Origin: Brotaphodocola catenula
GTDB taxonomy: Bacteria > Bacillota > Clostridia > Lachnospirales > Lachnospiraceae
Length of the DNA stretch: 64,000 nucleotides
Assembly: GCA_020686985.1 (NCBI GenBank)
Contig: JAJEPU010000005.1
Location: forward strand, 1 to 64,000
Direction: 5' to 3'
This document shows positions 43,931 to 53,434 of the stretch, piece after piece. How positions within the stretch are numbered: position 1 is the stretch's first letter; each line of letters starts with the position of its first letter. The notes below the pieces were generated by a model. It was not told where the DNA came from. It was given only the letters and a program-made list of their open reading frames with translations, and did no database searches. Position numbers and translations under genes: made by a program.

Positions 43931-43989
43931 GATTTTGCCGATGCTTTGCATTCCAAATCAGCAAAATCTGCTACCGCCACTATATTATA
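43931..43989 (-). promoter_or_regulatory. -10 box and 5' hairpin of the LprI-like gene
   Basis: TATAAT on the minus strand (43989-43984) is followed within about 15 bases by the inverted repeat GATTTTGC / GCAAAATC (43968-43961 and 43938-43931). The -35 element is poor. The hairpin would stand at the very 5' end of the mRNA. Confidence 0.45.
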
Positions 43990-44117
43990 CGGCATTTTCA
44001 GTTCAGAAAACGCCTAACCGTGTACAGTAACAATATCATAAAGCAGAGCAGATGAAAATATAAAAACAAAAGAAGTAAACATTTGTAAGAGAACCGTAAG
44101 TGTTCCTGTAAGTTCCT

Positions 44118-44606
44118 CTATTTTGCTTCCACGCCCTCATCCACAAGGAGATTCTGTCCGTCCGCTGCCGTCGTCGCAAGCTGATCGCACCGCTCATTCT
44201 GCGGATGACCGGCATGTCCCTTTACCCAGCAAAATGTTACCTTATGGGGCGCCTTTGCTTTTAAAAGACGCTCCCACAGGTCAATATTCTTCACCATGCC
44301 ACTTTTTCCGCGCTTCCAGTTGTTCTTGACCCAGCTGTCAATCCAGTGCTGGTTAAACGCATCCGTCAGATATTTGGAGTCTGAATAGAGCTCCACCTCA
44401 CACGGACGGTTCAGTGCCTCCAAAGCCACAATCGCCGCCAAAAGTTCCATACGGTTGTTCGTGGTTCTGCGGAATCCGGCAGAGAGTTCGCGCTCATGAA
44501 GCTGTCCCTTGCTGTCGACAAAGTGGAGCACCGCCCCATATCCTCCCGGTCCATCCGGGTTTCCTCTCGCTGATCCATCCGTGTAAATCTGTACTTTTGT
44601 TGACAT
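44118..44606 (-). CDS. rnhA: Ribonuclease HI
   Basis: Cuts RNA in RNA-DNA hybrids. Catalytic residues are in [10 protein letters not shown] (Asp), NNRMELLAA (Glu), [11 protein letters not shown] (Asp) and the His/Asp region [17 protein letters not shown]. The length of 162 residues is typical. Start at 44606 gives the usual short N-terminus; AAGGGAG lies 12 bases upstream. A longer reading to 44714 would run into the structured repeat and is not used. A second, type 2, RNase H (rnhB) is encoded near 61 kb. Confidence 0.96.
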   Translation of the reverse strand: MSTKVQIYTDGSARGNPDGPGGYGAVLHFVDSKGQLHERELSAGFRRTTNNRMELLAAIVALEALNRPCEVELYSDSKYLTDAFNQHWIDSWVKNNWKRGKSGMVKNIDLWERLLKAKAPHKVTFCWVKGHAGHPQNERCDQLATTAADGQNLLVDEGVEAK

Positions 44607-44686
44607 GATACTTTGTATCTCCCTTCTTACCACATTTCTAATTAGTTCGGCATTCATCCTTTTATAGGATAAATTTTCTCTGCAAA

Positions 44687-44866
44687 GGCTCCGGCGACGG
44701 AAAAGATTCTGCAAACCCGTGTGAAGCGTCAGTGCTTAGGTCGCGTAGTTTGCGACCTTATGCACTGCTACGCTCGCTCTGCGTATCGAGGAAGCGCCAG
44801 TGACGCTTCCGCTGATTTACCCGGAGCGAGAGCGCGTTTGCAAAACTTATTCCGCCTGCCGGAGCC
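44687..44866 (+). repeat. Structured intergenic repeat, copy B
   Basis: A 180-base palindromic element in the 316-base gap between the beta-CASP gene and rnhA, matching the minus strand of the element at 26352-26489. Outer arms GGCTCCGGC / GCCGGAGCC (44687-44695, 44858-44866), then TGCAAAC / GTTTGCA, then the inner hairpin AGGTCGC / GCGACCT (44738-44744, 44752-44758) with a 7-base loop. Compared with copy A it has about 40 extra bases that form another hairpin, GGAAGCG / CGCTTCC (44790-44796, 44804-44810). Confidence 0.75.
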
Positions 44867-44922
44867 CAAAAACAGACACCTCAAGCATTATCACTAATAC
44901 TCAAACTATCTCAAGCAATCTT

Positions 44923-46524
44923 CTATCTATCCCACTTGTCGCAGAGCGCCTGAATCTGATCCGCAAACTTCGCGAGATCCTTGTTCGCTCCACCCTCGTT
45001 TCTTGCGATAACTGCAAGCAGGCGCTCGCCCGCTGCCAGAAGACGTGCAAAGACTCCGCTTGCCTTCTTCGTCGCCATCGTCTTCGGATTGACCGGAATA
45101 CCCTCGGTCTCGCGAATCCACTCGCCCTTCGCTAAATCATACTCCGCTCCACTAAACGGCGCCTTTGCCGGACACCCCGTCTTTGCAGTCACAAGCTCAG
45201 CAAACTTGTCGCAGACATCGTCATTGCCGTGTACAATAAAGAACTGGGACGGCTTCCTCTCGAAAGCGCAAGCCCACTCAATCAATCCATTCTCATCCGC
45301 ATGACCGCTGATGTCATGAAGCGTCTCGATATGCGCCTCCACATCAATCGTCTCACCAAAGAGCTTCACCATCTTTGCGCCATCGATCAGCACACGACCA
45401 ATCGTTCCCTCTGCCTGATAGCCGGCAAACACAACCGTACATTCCTTTCTCCAGAGGTTGTGCTTCAAATGATGGCGAATACGTCCTGCATCACACATGC
45501 CGGATGCCGAGATGATGACCTTCGGCGTCGTGCTAAAGTTGATGTTCTTGGACTCCTCACTCGTGACAGAAAGTTTCAGCCCCGGGAACGAGATCGGGTT
45601 GATGCCCTGCTCCACAAGTGCCTTCGTCTCGTCGTCGTAGCAGTCCATCTGATTCTCCTTAAAGACATGAGTCGCCTCGACTGCAAGCGGGCTATCCACA
45701 TAAACCTCAAAGCCGTCATGACCGTGCACCATGTGCTCTGCCTTGATATGGCGGAAGAAGTAGAGAAGCTCCTGGGTACGTCCTACCGCAAACGCCGGAA
45801 TCACAACATTTCCGCCCCGATCAAGCGTCTCCTGCACGATTCTTGCAAGCTCTGTCACATGGTCTTTTCCCTTCTGATGCAGGCGTCCACCGTAAGTCGA
45901 CTCCATAACCGCATAATCCGCCTCTTTTACATAAGCAGGGTCGCGAATCAGAGGTTTATGCTTATTTCCGATATCTCCGGAGAAGACGATCTTCTTCTCA
46001 ATGCCATCCTCCCTCATCCAGATCTCAATCGAGGCAGAGCCGAGCAGATGACCGACATCGGTAAAACGGATTATGATGTCATCATTTAACGTAATCATCT
46101 CTCCGTAATCATATCCCTCAAAATGACCGATAACTCCCTCTGCATCTGCCATCTCATAGAGAGGCTCCACCTCCGGCTTTCCGGCACGGCGGGCCTTTCG
46201 GTTCTTCCATTCCGCCTCCATCTCCTGAATGTGTGCACTGTCTCGAAGCATGATGTTACACAGATCACAGGTCGCCATCGTCGCAATGATTCTTCCCCGG
46301 AATCCTCGTGCATAAATATACGGCAGTAAACCGACATGATCGATGTGGGAGTGCGTCACAAGCACGAAATCAAGATCTGAGTACGGAACCGGCGGTTCCA
46401 CATTCTCATAGATATTCGTTCCCTGCTCCATTCCACAGTCCACAAAGAGTTTCGTATTTCCTACTTCCAGATAATGACAACTACCCGTCACTTCATGATC
46501 CGCACCGATGAACATTAACCTCAT
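44923..46524 (-). CDS. Metallo-beta-lactamase/beta-CASP RNA-processing-type protein
   Basis: A 533-residue protein of the CPSF73/YsdB-like beta-CASP group, which includes RNA exo- and endonucleases. The zinc motif THSHIDHVG lies at about 57-65, with further ligands in DVGHLLGSASIEIW and FSGDIGNKHKPL; the beta-CASP part has FAVGRTQELLYF and the C-terminal RMMBL domain has HISGHADENGL-like residues. The last 60 residues form an extra tail. The exact RNA target is not known. Start at 46524 has GGGAGGT seven bases upstream. It lies 118 bases downstream of spoIVA, on the same strand. Confidence 0.9.
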   Translation of the reverse strand: MRLMFIGADHEVTGSCHYLEVGNTKLFVDCGMEQGTNIYENVEPPVPYSDLDFVLVTHSHIDHVGLLPYIYARGFRGRIIATMATCDLCNIMLRDSAHIQEMEAEWKNRKARRAGKPEVEPLYEMADAEGVIGHFEGYDYGEMITLNDDIIIRFTDVGHLLGSASIEIWMREDGIEKKIVFSGDIGNKHKPLIRDPAYVKEADYAVMESTYGGRLHQKGKDHVTELARIVQETLDRGGNVVIPAFAVGRTQELLYFFRHIKAEHMVHGHDGFEVYVDSPLAVEATHVFKENQMDCYDDETKALVEQGINPISFPGLKLSVTSEESKNINFSTTPKVIISASGMCDAGRIRHHLKHNLWRKECTVVFAGYQAEGTIGRVLIDGAKMVKLFGETIDVEAHIETLHDISGHADENGLIEWACAFERKPSQFFIVHGNDDVCDKFAELVTAKTGCPAKAPFSGAEYDLAKGEWIRETEGIPVNPKTMATKKASGVFARLLAAGERLLAVIARNEGGANKDLAKFADQIQALCDKWDR

Positions 46525-46642
46525 AAGGATACCTCCCTTTCTCGCTTGTACTCTCAAACTCTTCCCCAGACAAGCTCATTATTAAATTTTGCGTTTCTAA
46601 CTCATCATGTTTCACTCATCATGAAAATTTGGCTCAATTGAC

Positions 46643-48118
46643 TCAGATAATAATACAGATCAGCCCTCCATTGCTGTCATTAATGATCTTCTGCATCGCA
46701 TCCTGAAGACGTGCCTGACACTCCTCGGTCATCTGGTTGACCTTTGCCTGAATTCCATCCTCCACGATCTGCTCGATCGATTTTCCGAAAATATTCGTGT
46801 CCCAGATTCCATCTTCCTTCTTGCCTGCATTCTCCTTCATATACGCAATCAGGTCTCTCGCCTGTTCTTCACTTCCCACAATCGGAGCAATCTCCGTCTG
46901 AATCTGTGCACGAATCAGACTGATCGACGGCGCCTGCGCCCTCATCTTCACTCCATAGCGGTTTCCGTGGCGAATCACCGTCGGCTCGTCAAGAAGAATC
47001 TCAGAGCGTTCTGGTGTCACAACCCCATATCCTTTCAATCTCACCTGGCTGAGTGCACCGCGCACCTTGTCGTATTCGCTCTGCATCGATGCCAGCTGTC
47101 TAAGTTTTTGCATCAGCTGGTACTCATCCTCCACCACAACTCCCGCAAAATCACTGAGCACCTGATAATACGATTCCTCATCGAGAACGACCGTAATCTC
47201 GACCTTTCCGTTTGAGAGATTCTGCCGATCCGTCTTCATCTGACGAATCGCAGTCTGCTCCGGAAGGTCAAATTCAGACGGAACATCCTTCATGTATCTG
47301 ATCTTCGCCATCGCCTCGCGCACCGCTGAAATCACCTGCTCCTTGAGCCAATGCGAGGATGGCAAAATCTCAAGCCACCCAGGAATATCAAAATCTGCCT
47401 CCGTCACCGGAAATTCGTTCAATACTTTCTCAAGAATCCGGCAGATATCCTCCCGTTTCAGTTGCTCACAGTTGACCGGAAGAACCGTCACCCGATACTT
47501 TTCCTCAAGTTCCCCGGCAAGTTTTCTCGTCTCTTCGGAGTAAGGGCGATCTGAGTTGAGCAGAATCAGAAATGGTTTCCCGATCTCTTTTAATTCTGCA
47601 ACGGCGGTCTCTTCCGCCGGTAAATACGCCTCCCGCTTGATCTCTCCGAATGATCCGTCTGTCGTTACCACGATTCCGATCGTGGAATGGTCTTTAATAA
47701 CTTTGCGCGTACCGATCTCAGCTGCCCGGGTAAACGGAATCTCCTCCTCAAACCACGGAGTCTTCACAAGGCGCTCTCTGTCATTCTCAATATGACCTCC
47801 TGCCCCTTCCACCATGAATCCCACACAGTCAATCAATCGGATCTTCGCCTGCGTCTTATCGGCAAGCTCAATCTCTGCCGCCTCCTTCGGGATAAATTTC
47901 GGCTCTGTGGTCATGATCGTCTTTCCCGTCGCACTCTGCGGGAGTTCATCGCGGGTACGGTTCTTCTGATGCTCATCCTGAATATCGGGGAGCACCATCT
48001 GCTCCATAAACCGCTTGATGAACGTCGATTTTCCGGTTCTCACCGGCCCGACAACCCCGAGATAAATCTCTCCCTTCGTCCGCGCCTGAATGTCTTTATA
48101 TACATCAAAATGGTCCAT
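46643..48118 (-). CDS. spoIVA: Stage IV sporulation protein A
   Basis: ATPase that forms the basement layer of the spore coat around the forespore. The 491 residues match the B. subtilis protein in length, with the Walker A motif GVVGPVRTGKST at about 20-31 and the long conserved middle domain; the C-terminus ends in a hydrophobic GGLICIII, needed for membrane attachment in the family. Start at 48118 has GGGGAGA before it. Its presence shows that the organism belongs to a spore-forming lineage. A CATATATT motif (48170-48163) loosely fits a sigma-E -10 element, but I could not find a convincing -35. Confidence 0.97.
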   Translation of the reverse strand: MDHFDVYKDIQARTKGEIYLGVVGPVRTGKSTFIKRFMEQMVLPDIQDEHQKNRTRDELPQSATGKTIMTTEPKFIPKEAAEIELADKTQAKIRLIDCVGFMVEGAGGHIENDRERLVKTPWFEEEIPFTRAAEIGTRKVIKDHSTIGIVVTTDGSFGEIKREAYLPAEETAVAELKEIGKPFLILLNSDRPYSEETRKLAGELEEKYRVTVLPVNCEQLKREDICRILEKVLNEFPVTEADFDIPGWLEILPSSHWLKEQVISAVREAMAKIRYMKDVPSEFDLPEQTAIRQMKTDRQNLSNGKVEITVVLDEESYYQVLSDFAGVVVEDEYQLMQKLRQLASMQSEYDKVRGALSQVRLKGYGVVTPERSEILLDEPTVIRHGNRYGVKMRAQAPSISLIRAQIQTEIAPIVGSEEQARDLIAYMKENAGKKEDGIWDTNIFGKSIEQIVEDGIQAKVNQMTEECQARLQDAMQKIINDSNGGLICIII

Positions 48119-48217
48119 GCAGATCTCTCCCCTCAGCCTTTTTGCCCCACACATCTTCTAAAAATATATGCGGTGAGAAATCTGCACATGCCGAACGGTT
48201 ATCTTATTTATACCACA

Positions 48218-48256
48218 AAAAAGAGGAAAAAGTCTATAACTTTTCCCTCTTTTTCG
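48218..48256 (-). terminator. Terminator of the liv transport operon
   Basis: AAAGAGGaAAAAGT pairs with ACTTTTcCCTCTTT (about 48219-48253), ending in TTTTTTGTGG on the minus strand. It lies between livF and spoIVA and so separates transport from sporulation expression. Confidence 0.8.
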
Positions 48257-48385
48257 ATAAATTTTCTGAATTTTATAGATTGTTTATTTATATCCACAGA
48301 TATTTGAAAACTTTTCGTGACCAATCCAATCTATCACAACATCGAACCAATATCTAACAAAAGATTTTGTGATCAAAGAGACAGA

Positions 48386-49099
48386 TTACTCACTCAGATA
48401 TGCCTTCTTGACCGAATCATCGTTCATCAGTGCCTGAGCATCTCCGCTGAGTGCGATCTTTCCGGTCTCAAGAACGTAAGCGCGGTCTGCAATCGAGAGC
48501 GCCTTCTTTGCGTTCTGCTCAACGAGAAGAACCGTCACGCCGTCATCCTGATTGATCTTCTGGATGATGTCAAAGATCTCATTTACATAGATCGGAGACA
48601 GACCCATCGACGGCTCATCGAGTACGATCAGCTTCGGATGAGACATCAGCGCACGTCCCATTGCAAGCATCTGCTGCTCACCACCGGAGAGTGTTCCGGA
48701 CAGCTGATCGCGACGCTCTTTGAGGCGCGGGAAACGCTCATAGATCATCTCAAGCGTATCTTCCATCTCTTTCTTGTCTTTTCTCGTGTAAGCGCCCAGA
48801 TAAAGGTTCTGAAGGACGGTCAGACCTGCGAATACGCGACGTCCCTCCGGCACGTGAGCGATTCCCATCGAAACCAGCTTGTGACCCGGAATCTTCGTGA
48901 TGTCCTGTCCCTCATAAATGATCTGTCCCGCCTTCGACGGAATCAGTCCGGTGATCGTCTGAAGCGTTGTCGTCTTTCCTGCTCCGTTTGCACCAATCAG
49001 CGCAATGATCTCACCCGGATTTACCTCAAAGGAGATTCCCTTGATGGCCTGGATGACTCCGTAAAACACTTCCAGATTTTTAACTTCCAGTATTGCCAT
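48386..49099 (-). CDS. livF: Branched-chain amino acid ABC transporter ATPase LivF
   Basis: Second ATPase of the high-affinity branched-chain amino acid importer. Walker A GANGAGKTT (about 36-44), signature LSGGEQQ, and Walker B LIVLDEP are intact. The 237-residue form starts at 49099 (AGGAGGAG upstream) and matches family length; the frame runs further up into livG without support. It is the last gene of the livH-M-G-F operon, followed by a terminator. Confidence 0.96.
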   Translation of the reverse strand: MAILEVKNLEVFYGVIQAIKGISFEVNPGEIIALIGANGAGKTTTLQTITGLIPSKAGQIIYEGQDITKIPGHKLVSMGIAHVPEGRRVFAGLTVLQNLYLGAYTRKDKKEMEDTLEMIYERFPRLKERRDQLSGTLSGGEQQMLAMGRALMSHPKLIVLDEPSMGLSPIYVNEIFDIIQKINQDDGVTVLLVEQNAKKALSIADRAYVLETGKIALSGDAQALMNDDSVKKAYLSE

Positions 49100-49112
49100 T
49101 TCGTGTCTCCTC

Positions 49113-49871
49113 CTACTCTCCCAGATATGCGGTGATAACACGGTGATCGTTCAGCACGGTCTGTGTGTCACCCTGCGTCAGCACCTGACCGAAGTTCAGT
49201 ACGGTCAGCTTCTCGCAGATACCAGATACCAGCTTCATGTCGTGCTCGATCAGCAGAATCGTCATATCAAAATTGTCGCGAACAAAACGGATCGTATCCA
49301 TCAGCTCTGCGGTCTCGTTCGGGTTCATTCCTGCTGCCGGCTCATCGAGAAGGAGAAGTTTCGGCTCCGTCGCAAGTGCACGGGCAATCTCGAGCTTTCT
49401 CTGTGCACCGTAAGGCAGGTTCGATGCCTTGTAATCTGCGACAGAATCAAGCTCAAACACCTTCAAAAGCTCCATCGCACGCTCATTCATCTGCTTCTCA
49501 ACCTTATAGTATCTCGGCAGACGCAGGATTCCCTCGATCGTGGAATACTTGAAATGGTTGTGCAGTCCGACTTTTACGTTGTCAAGAACGCTCAGTTCTT
49601 TGAACAGACGAATGTTCTGGAAGGTACGCGCGATTCCATCCTGATTGATCTCGATCGTACTGCGTCCGGTGATATTCTTTCCATCGAGAAGAATGGTACC
49701 GGTATCCGGCTTGTACACACCCGTCAACAGGTTGAATACCGTCGTCTTTCCTGCTCCGTTCGGTCCGATCAGACCGTAGAGCTGTCCTTTCTCGATCGTC
49801 ACGCTGAAATCATTGACTGCTTTCAGTCCGCCGAAGGAAATGCTGATATTTTTTACCTCTAACATTGCCAT
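49113..49871 (-). CDS. livG: Branched-chain amino acid ABC transporter ATPase LivG
   Basis: First ATPase of the importer, 252 residues. Walker A GPNGAGKTT (about 37-45), the family-typical signature LPYGAQRKLEIARAL and Walker B LLLLDEP are present, followed by the LivG-specific C-terminal helix region ending in VITAYLGE. It starts one base after livM and has AAGGAGG ten bases upstream. LivF and LivG act as a heterodimer below LivH and LivM. Confidence 0.96.
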   Translation of the reverse strand: MAMLEVKNISISFGGLKAVNDFSVTIEKGQLYGLIGPNGAGKTTVFNLLTGVYKPDTGTILLDGKNITGRSTIEINQDGIARTFQNIRLFKELSVLDNVKVGLHNHFKYSTIEGILRLPRYYKVEKQMNERAMELLKVFELDSVADYKASNLPYGAQRKLEIARALATEPKLLLLDEPAAGMNPNETAELMDTIRFVRDNFDMTILLIEHDMKLVSGICEKLTVLNFGQVLTQGDTQTVLNDHRVITAYLGE

Positions 49872-49872
49872 T

Positions 49873-50937
49873 TTATGCAGCCTCCTTCCGGTTCTTTTTG
49901 ATCTTGTCCATGAATACCGAGCGCATCTCGATTGCCTTCGGGCTGGAGTTAAAGATCATCATCACGATCAGCACGATTGCATAGATCAGCATACGGTAAT
50001 CGTTAAGTCCGCGCAGAAGCTCCGGAAGCATTGTCAGAACAACTGCCGCGATGATGGAACCGCGAATATTTCCAAGTCCTCCGAGTACAACAAATACGAG
50101 GATCATGATCGACTGGTTGTAACCGAAGTTCTTCGGGGTAGCTGCAAGGCTCGAAAGATTGTGTCCGTAGAGAACACCTGCCACACCTGCGAGGGATGCG
50201 GAAATCGAGAATGCCATCAGCTTGAACTTTGTGATATTGATGCCGACAGACTCAGCTGCAATGCGGTTGTCACGGATTGCCATGATTGCACGTCCGGAAC
50301 GGGAATTGATCAGGTTCAGGACGACAAACAGCGTCAGAAGCACGAGAATGATACCAATCGTAAACGTCGCTGCCTTCGGGGTTCCGGTGATACCCTGAGC
50401 ACCCTTGATGATAACAACACCGGTATCATCCATTCCAAGGGAAGTCGTATCCTTGAAGGAGAAGTGGAAACCGCTCTGATCCATACCAACATAGATTGCA
50501 TTTAACAGGTTCTTGATGATCTCACCGAACGCCAGGGTCACGATTGCCAGATAGTCTCCGCGAAGACGCAGAACCGGGATTCCGATCAGAATGCCGAAAA
50601 CACCTGCAACGAGAGCACCGATCAGCAGAGCAAAGAAGAAACGCACCTGCACGCTCGGGATTACATTTGCCATACAGTTTGTAAAGAACGCGCCGGAAAA
50701 GGCTCCCAGACACATGAATCCGGCATGGCCCAGACTCAGCTCACCAAGAATACCAACCGTCAGGTTCAGAGATACTGCCATGATCACATATATGCAAAGA
50801 GGTACAAGAAGTCCCTTCATCAGACTGGTCATATGACCCGTACTGGCAAGGATCTGCACCAGAATCCAGCATCCGATGATGATTGCATACGTGATGCTGT
50901 TCTGAATCAGCAATTTGTTTTTCTTCATTCTTCCCAC
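49873..50937 (-). CDS. livM: Branched-chain amino acid ABC transporter permease LivM
   Basis: One of the two membrane subunits of the importer, 354 residues with about nine to ten hydrophobic helices. The EAA-like loop is GRAIMAIRDNRIAAESVGIN and the typical LSLGHAGFMCLGA motif is near residue 70. Its start follows directly on the livH stop and livG begins one base after its own stop, so all are translated from one message. Confidence 0.95.
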   Translation of the reverse strand: MGRMKKNKLLIQNSITYAIIIGCWILVQILASTGHMTSLMKGLLVPLCIYVIMAVSLNLTVGILGELSLGHAGFMCLGAFSGAFFTNCMANVIPSVQVRFFFALLIGALVAGVFGILIGIPVLRLRGDYLAIVTLAFGEIIKNLLNAIYVGMDQSGFHFSFKDTTSLGMDDTGVVIIKGAQGITGTPKAATFTIGIILVLLTLFVVLNLINSRSGRAIMAIRDNRIAAESVGINITKFKLMAFSISASLAGVAGVLYGHNLSSLAATPKNFGYNQSIMILVFVVLGGLGNIRGSIIAAVVLTMLPELLRGLNDYRMLIYAIVLIVMMIFNSSPKAIEMRSVFMDKIKKNRKEAA

Positions 50938-51819
50938 CTACACTTTCTCCGTAATCTTCTTTCCCATAATACCGGTAGGACGCACAAGCAGAACTACAAT
51001 CAGAACTGCAAATACGATCGCATCCGAGAGCTGGGAAGAAATGTATGCCTTGGAAAGGTTCTCGATCACACCGAGAAGAATGCCTCCGATCAGTGCACCC
51101 GGGATCGATCCGATTCCGCCGAATACTGCTGCCACGAATGCCTTGATTCCCGGCATCGATCCGGTGTACGGAGTCAGGGACGGATAAGTGGAACACAACA
51201 GCGCACCTGCGATTGCAGCAAGTGCAGAACCGATTGCGAATGTCACGGCAATCGTTCGGTTTACATCAATTCCCATCAGGGTTGCTGCTCCGGTATCCTC
51301 AGAAACCGCAAGCATTGCCTGACCGATCTTCGTCTTGTTGATGAAGGTCATCAGACCTGCCATGATGATGATACAGGTAAGAATCGTCACCATCGTGACA
51401 CCGGAAATCGACAGCGCACCGCCAGCCAGTTTCAGGCTTGGAACGTTTACAACGGAGGTAAACTGACGCGCATTCGATCCGAAAATAAGAAGTGCCGCAT
51501 TCTGAAGCAGATAGCTGACACCGATTGCCGTAATCAGTACGGCAAGAGAAGAAGCTCCACGGAGGGGCTTATATGCCACACGCTCGATCATAACACCGAG
51601 AACCGTGCAGGCAATCACAGCTACGAGGACACCCACTAACGGAGGGAATCCCATCGTGCTGACACAGGTGAAAATCACAAATCCACCTACCATGATGATA
51701 TCGCCGTGAGCGAAGTTCAGCATTCTTGCGATTCCGTATACCATCGTGTATCCCAGCGCGATGATCGCGTAAATACTGCCCAGGCTGATTCCATTGATCA
51801 AATAAGACAGAAAACTCAT
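50938..51819 (-). CDS. livH: Branched-chain amino acid ABC transporter permease LivH
   Basis: The other permease subunit, 293 residues with about eight helices. It has the family motif LNFAHGDIIMVGGF near residue 36 and an EAA-like loop KTKIGQAMLAVSEDTGAA. The start at ATG 51819 has AGAGGTG upstream and is preferred to a GTG nine bases earlier. First gene of the operon, with its own promoter, separate from that of the binding-protein gene. Confidence 0.95.
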   Translation of the reverse strand: MSFLSYLINGISLGSIYAIIALGYTMVYGIARMLNFAHGDIIMVGGFVIFTCVSTMGFPPLVGVLVAVIACTVLGVMIERVAYKPLRGASSLAVLITAIGVSYLLQNAALLIFGSNARQFTSVVNVPSLKLAGGALSISGVTMVTILTCIIIMAGLMTFINKTKIGQAMLAVSEDTGAATLMGIDVNRTIAVTFAIGSALAAIAGALLCSTYPSLTPYTGSMPGIKAFVAAVFGGIGSIPGALIGGILLGVIENLSKAYISSQLSDAIVFAVLIVVLLVRPTGIMGKKITEKV

Positions 51820-51867
51820 GTACCACACACCTCTTTGTATTTTTCTTGAAAAACAATAACATGTCGA

Positions 51868-51896
51868 ATTATAGCATAGTAGGATAGGAAGTTCAA
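51868..51896 (-). promoter_or_regulatory. SigA-type promoter of livHMGF
   Basis: On the minus strand TTGAAC (51896-51891), a 17-base spacer and TATAAT (51873-51868), about 50 bases upstream of livH. Confidence 0.8.
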
Positions 51897-51965
51897 GTGT
51901 AAGTTACAAATGTCTTTGCTACAAGGACACAGACGGATTACTGTACACAGGTAAGCATTTTTGAA

Positions 51966-52001
51966 ACGAAAAAGAGAGCCGTCTTTCGACGACCCTCTTT
52001 C
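51966..52001 (-). terminator. Terminator after the binding-protein gene
   Basis: On the minus strand AAAGAGGGTCGTC pairs through a GAAA loop with GACGGCTCTCTTT, with a T-rich end. It lies about 125 bases after the binding-protein stop and before the livH promoter, so much of the strong upstream transcription would stop here. The rest of this 308-base gap shows nothing else. Confidence 0.8.
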
Positions 52002-52127
52002 GGATCGAATCAGTTCTCACACAAAACAAATCTTTTTAAACGTTCAAAGGCAAATCTTCTGTGAGGAAAATCTGACTCATCAGAGAAACAATCTCTCCTG
52101 CTCATGCATTGCACGATCAGCAATCTC

Positions 52128-53354
52128 TTATTTCTCCATCTCGTAAATGCCATCTACGATCTTAGCTGCCTTCGGTGCCTTGTTCGGCTCACCGTTTGCA
52201 TTCCAGCTCATGTCTGCACCGGTCAGACCCTGGATGGTGATCTCGGTCATAGCAGTCTCCATTGCATCGCACATATCAGATACGCTCATGTCAGCGGTGA
52301 TGCCAGCCTTCTCTGCTGCTGCCTTAATTGCATAAACTGCATCGTAGGAATCAGCTGCGAACTGGATCGGCTCCACGCCATAAGCATCGGTGTAAGACTT
52401 GGTGAATTCCTCACTGCCCTCCTCAGTGGTGGAGAACGGAGTCAGAAGCATCAGGCCCTCTGCCAGAGACTTGTCAAAGTTCTCAACGGTCAGGATTCCG
52501 TCCATACCGTCACATCCGAAGAAAGTCGGAGCGAACTCTTTGTCAGCAGCCTGCTTCAGGATAACAGAAGCCTCCTGATAGTAGATCGGCAGGAATACGA
52601 GCTCTGCGCCTGCATCCTTTGCCTTGTCCAACTGTACGGAGAAATCGGTGTTGCTGTCTGCGGTAAATGCCTCATCTGCAACGATCTCGATACCCTGGTT
52701 TGCAGCCTCTTTTACGAAGGACTCACGAATACCGGAAGAGTACTCGGTAGAGCTGTCGTAGATGATTGCAACCTTGGTAGCCAGCTGATGCTCACCAATG
52801 TACTGAGCAGAAGCAGTACCCTGATCCGGATCTGCGAAGCAAACACGGAAGACGTTCGGGTTGGATACACACTCTACTGCGGAGCCAGACGGAGTGATCT
52901 GGAACATGTTGTCACTTGCAGACTCAGCTCCAACTGCGATACACGGCTTGGAAGTGGTTGTACCAACCAGCATCTGCATACCCCAGTCCTTCAGAGTGTT
53001 GTATGCATTGACAGACTTCTCCGGATCGTTCTCATCATCCTCAGCCTTCAGCTCAACCTTCATTCCGTTGATACCGCCAGCCTCGTTGATCTCCTTAACT
53101 GCCAGATCTGCACCGTTCTGAACTGCAATACCATAGGAAGCTGCTGCACCGGTCAGCGGTCCGATTACGCCGATCTTTAAGGTACCGCCCTCTGCACTGC
53201 CTGCCTCTGCACTGCTCTCACCAGCCTCTGCGGAAGTCTCTGCCTTTGCATCTGCTGCTGCGGTCGTCTCGGTGCTTGCACTGCCGCCACAAGCAGTTAA
53301 AGATGCCATTGCAACAACTGCTGCCATACCTGCACTCATAAATCTCTTTTTCAT
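52128..53354 (-). CDS. livJ: Branched-chain amino acid-binding lipoprotein
   Basis: Extracellular substrate-binding subunit of the Liv importer. The N-terminus is a lipoprotein signal with lipobox LTAC (Cys near residue 22), followed by a flexible Ala/Glu/Ser-rich linker (about 25-58) and the two-lobed type I periplasmic binding fold, with IGVIGPLTGAAASYGIAVQNG and the AIYDSS-like hinge region (VAIIYDSSTEYSSG). The length is 408 residues. It has a consensus promoter and sits upstream of the permease operon with a terminator between, the common arrangement for making more binding protein than permease. Confidence 0.95.
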   Translation of the reverse strand: MKKRFMSAGMAAVVAMASLTACGGSASTETTAAADAKAETSAEAGESSAEAGSAEGGTLKIGVIGPLTGAAASYGIAVQNGADLAVKEINEAGGINGMKVELKAEDDENDPEKSVNAYNTLKDWGMQMLVGTTTSKPCIAVGAESASDNMFQITPSGSAVECVSNPNVFRVCFADPDQGTASAQYIGEHQLATKVAIIYDSSTEYSSGIRESFVKEAANQGIEIVADEAFTADSNTDFSVQLDKAKDAGAELVFLPIYYQEASVILKQAADKEFAPTFFGCDGMDGILTVENFDKSLAEGLMLLTPFSTTEEGSEEFTKSYTDAYGVEPIQFAADSYDAVYAIKAAAEKAGITADMSVSDMCDAMETAMTEITIQGLTGADMSWNANGEPNKAPKAAKIVDGIYEMEK

Positions 53355-53399
53355 AATGATTCCTCCTCTTTACCCTCCCATCGTCTGACAGGAGGTTTA

Positions 53400-53417
53400 C
53401 AGATCAAATGTGATCTG
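53400..53417. promoter_or_regulatory. Palindromic operator candidate below the livJ promoter
   Basis: CAGATCA-N4-TGATCTG, an 18-bp perfect palindrome with a 4-base centre, lies 18 bases downstream of the -10 box, in the transcribed leader. A dimeric repressor bound here would block transcription. It does not match CodY as I know it; no regulator gene is adjacent. Confidence 0.5.
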
Positions 53418-53434
53418 CATACAAGCTCGGATTT

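Noticed and set aside
48163..48170. Sigma-E promoter for spoIVA
   Set aside because: A CATATATT motif fits the -10 element with one mismatch, but no suitable -35 element was found at the right distance, so it is not listed as a feature.
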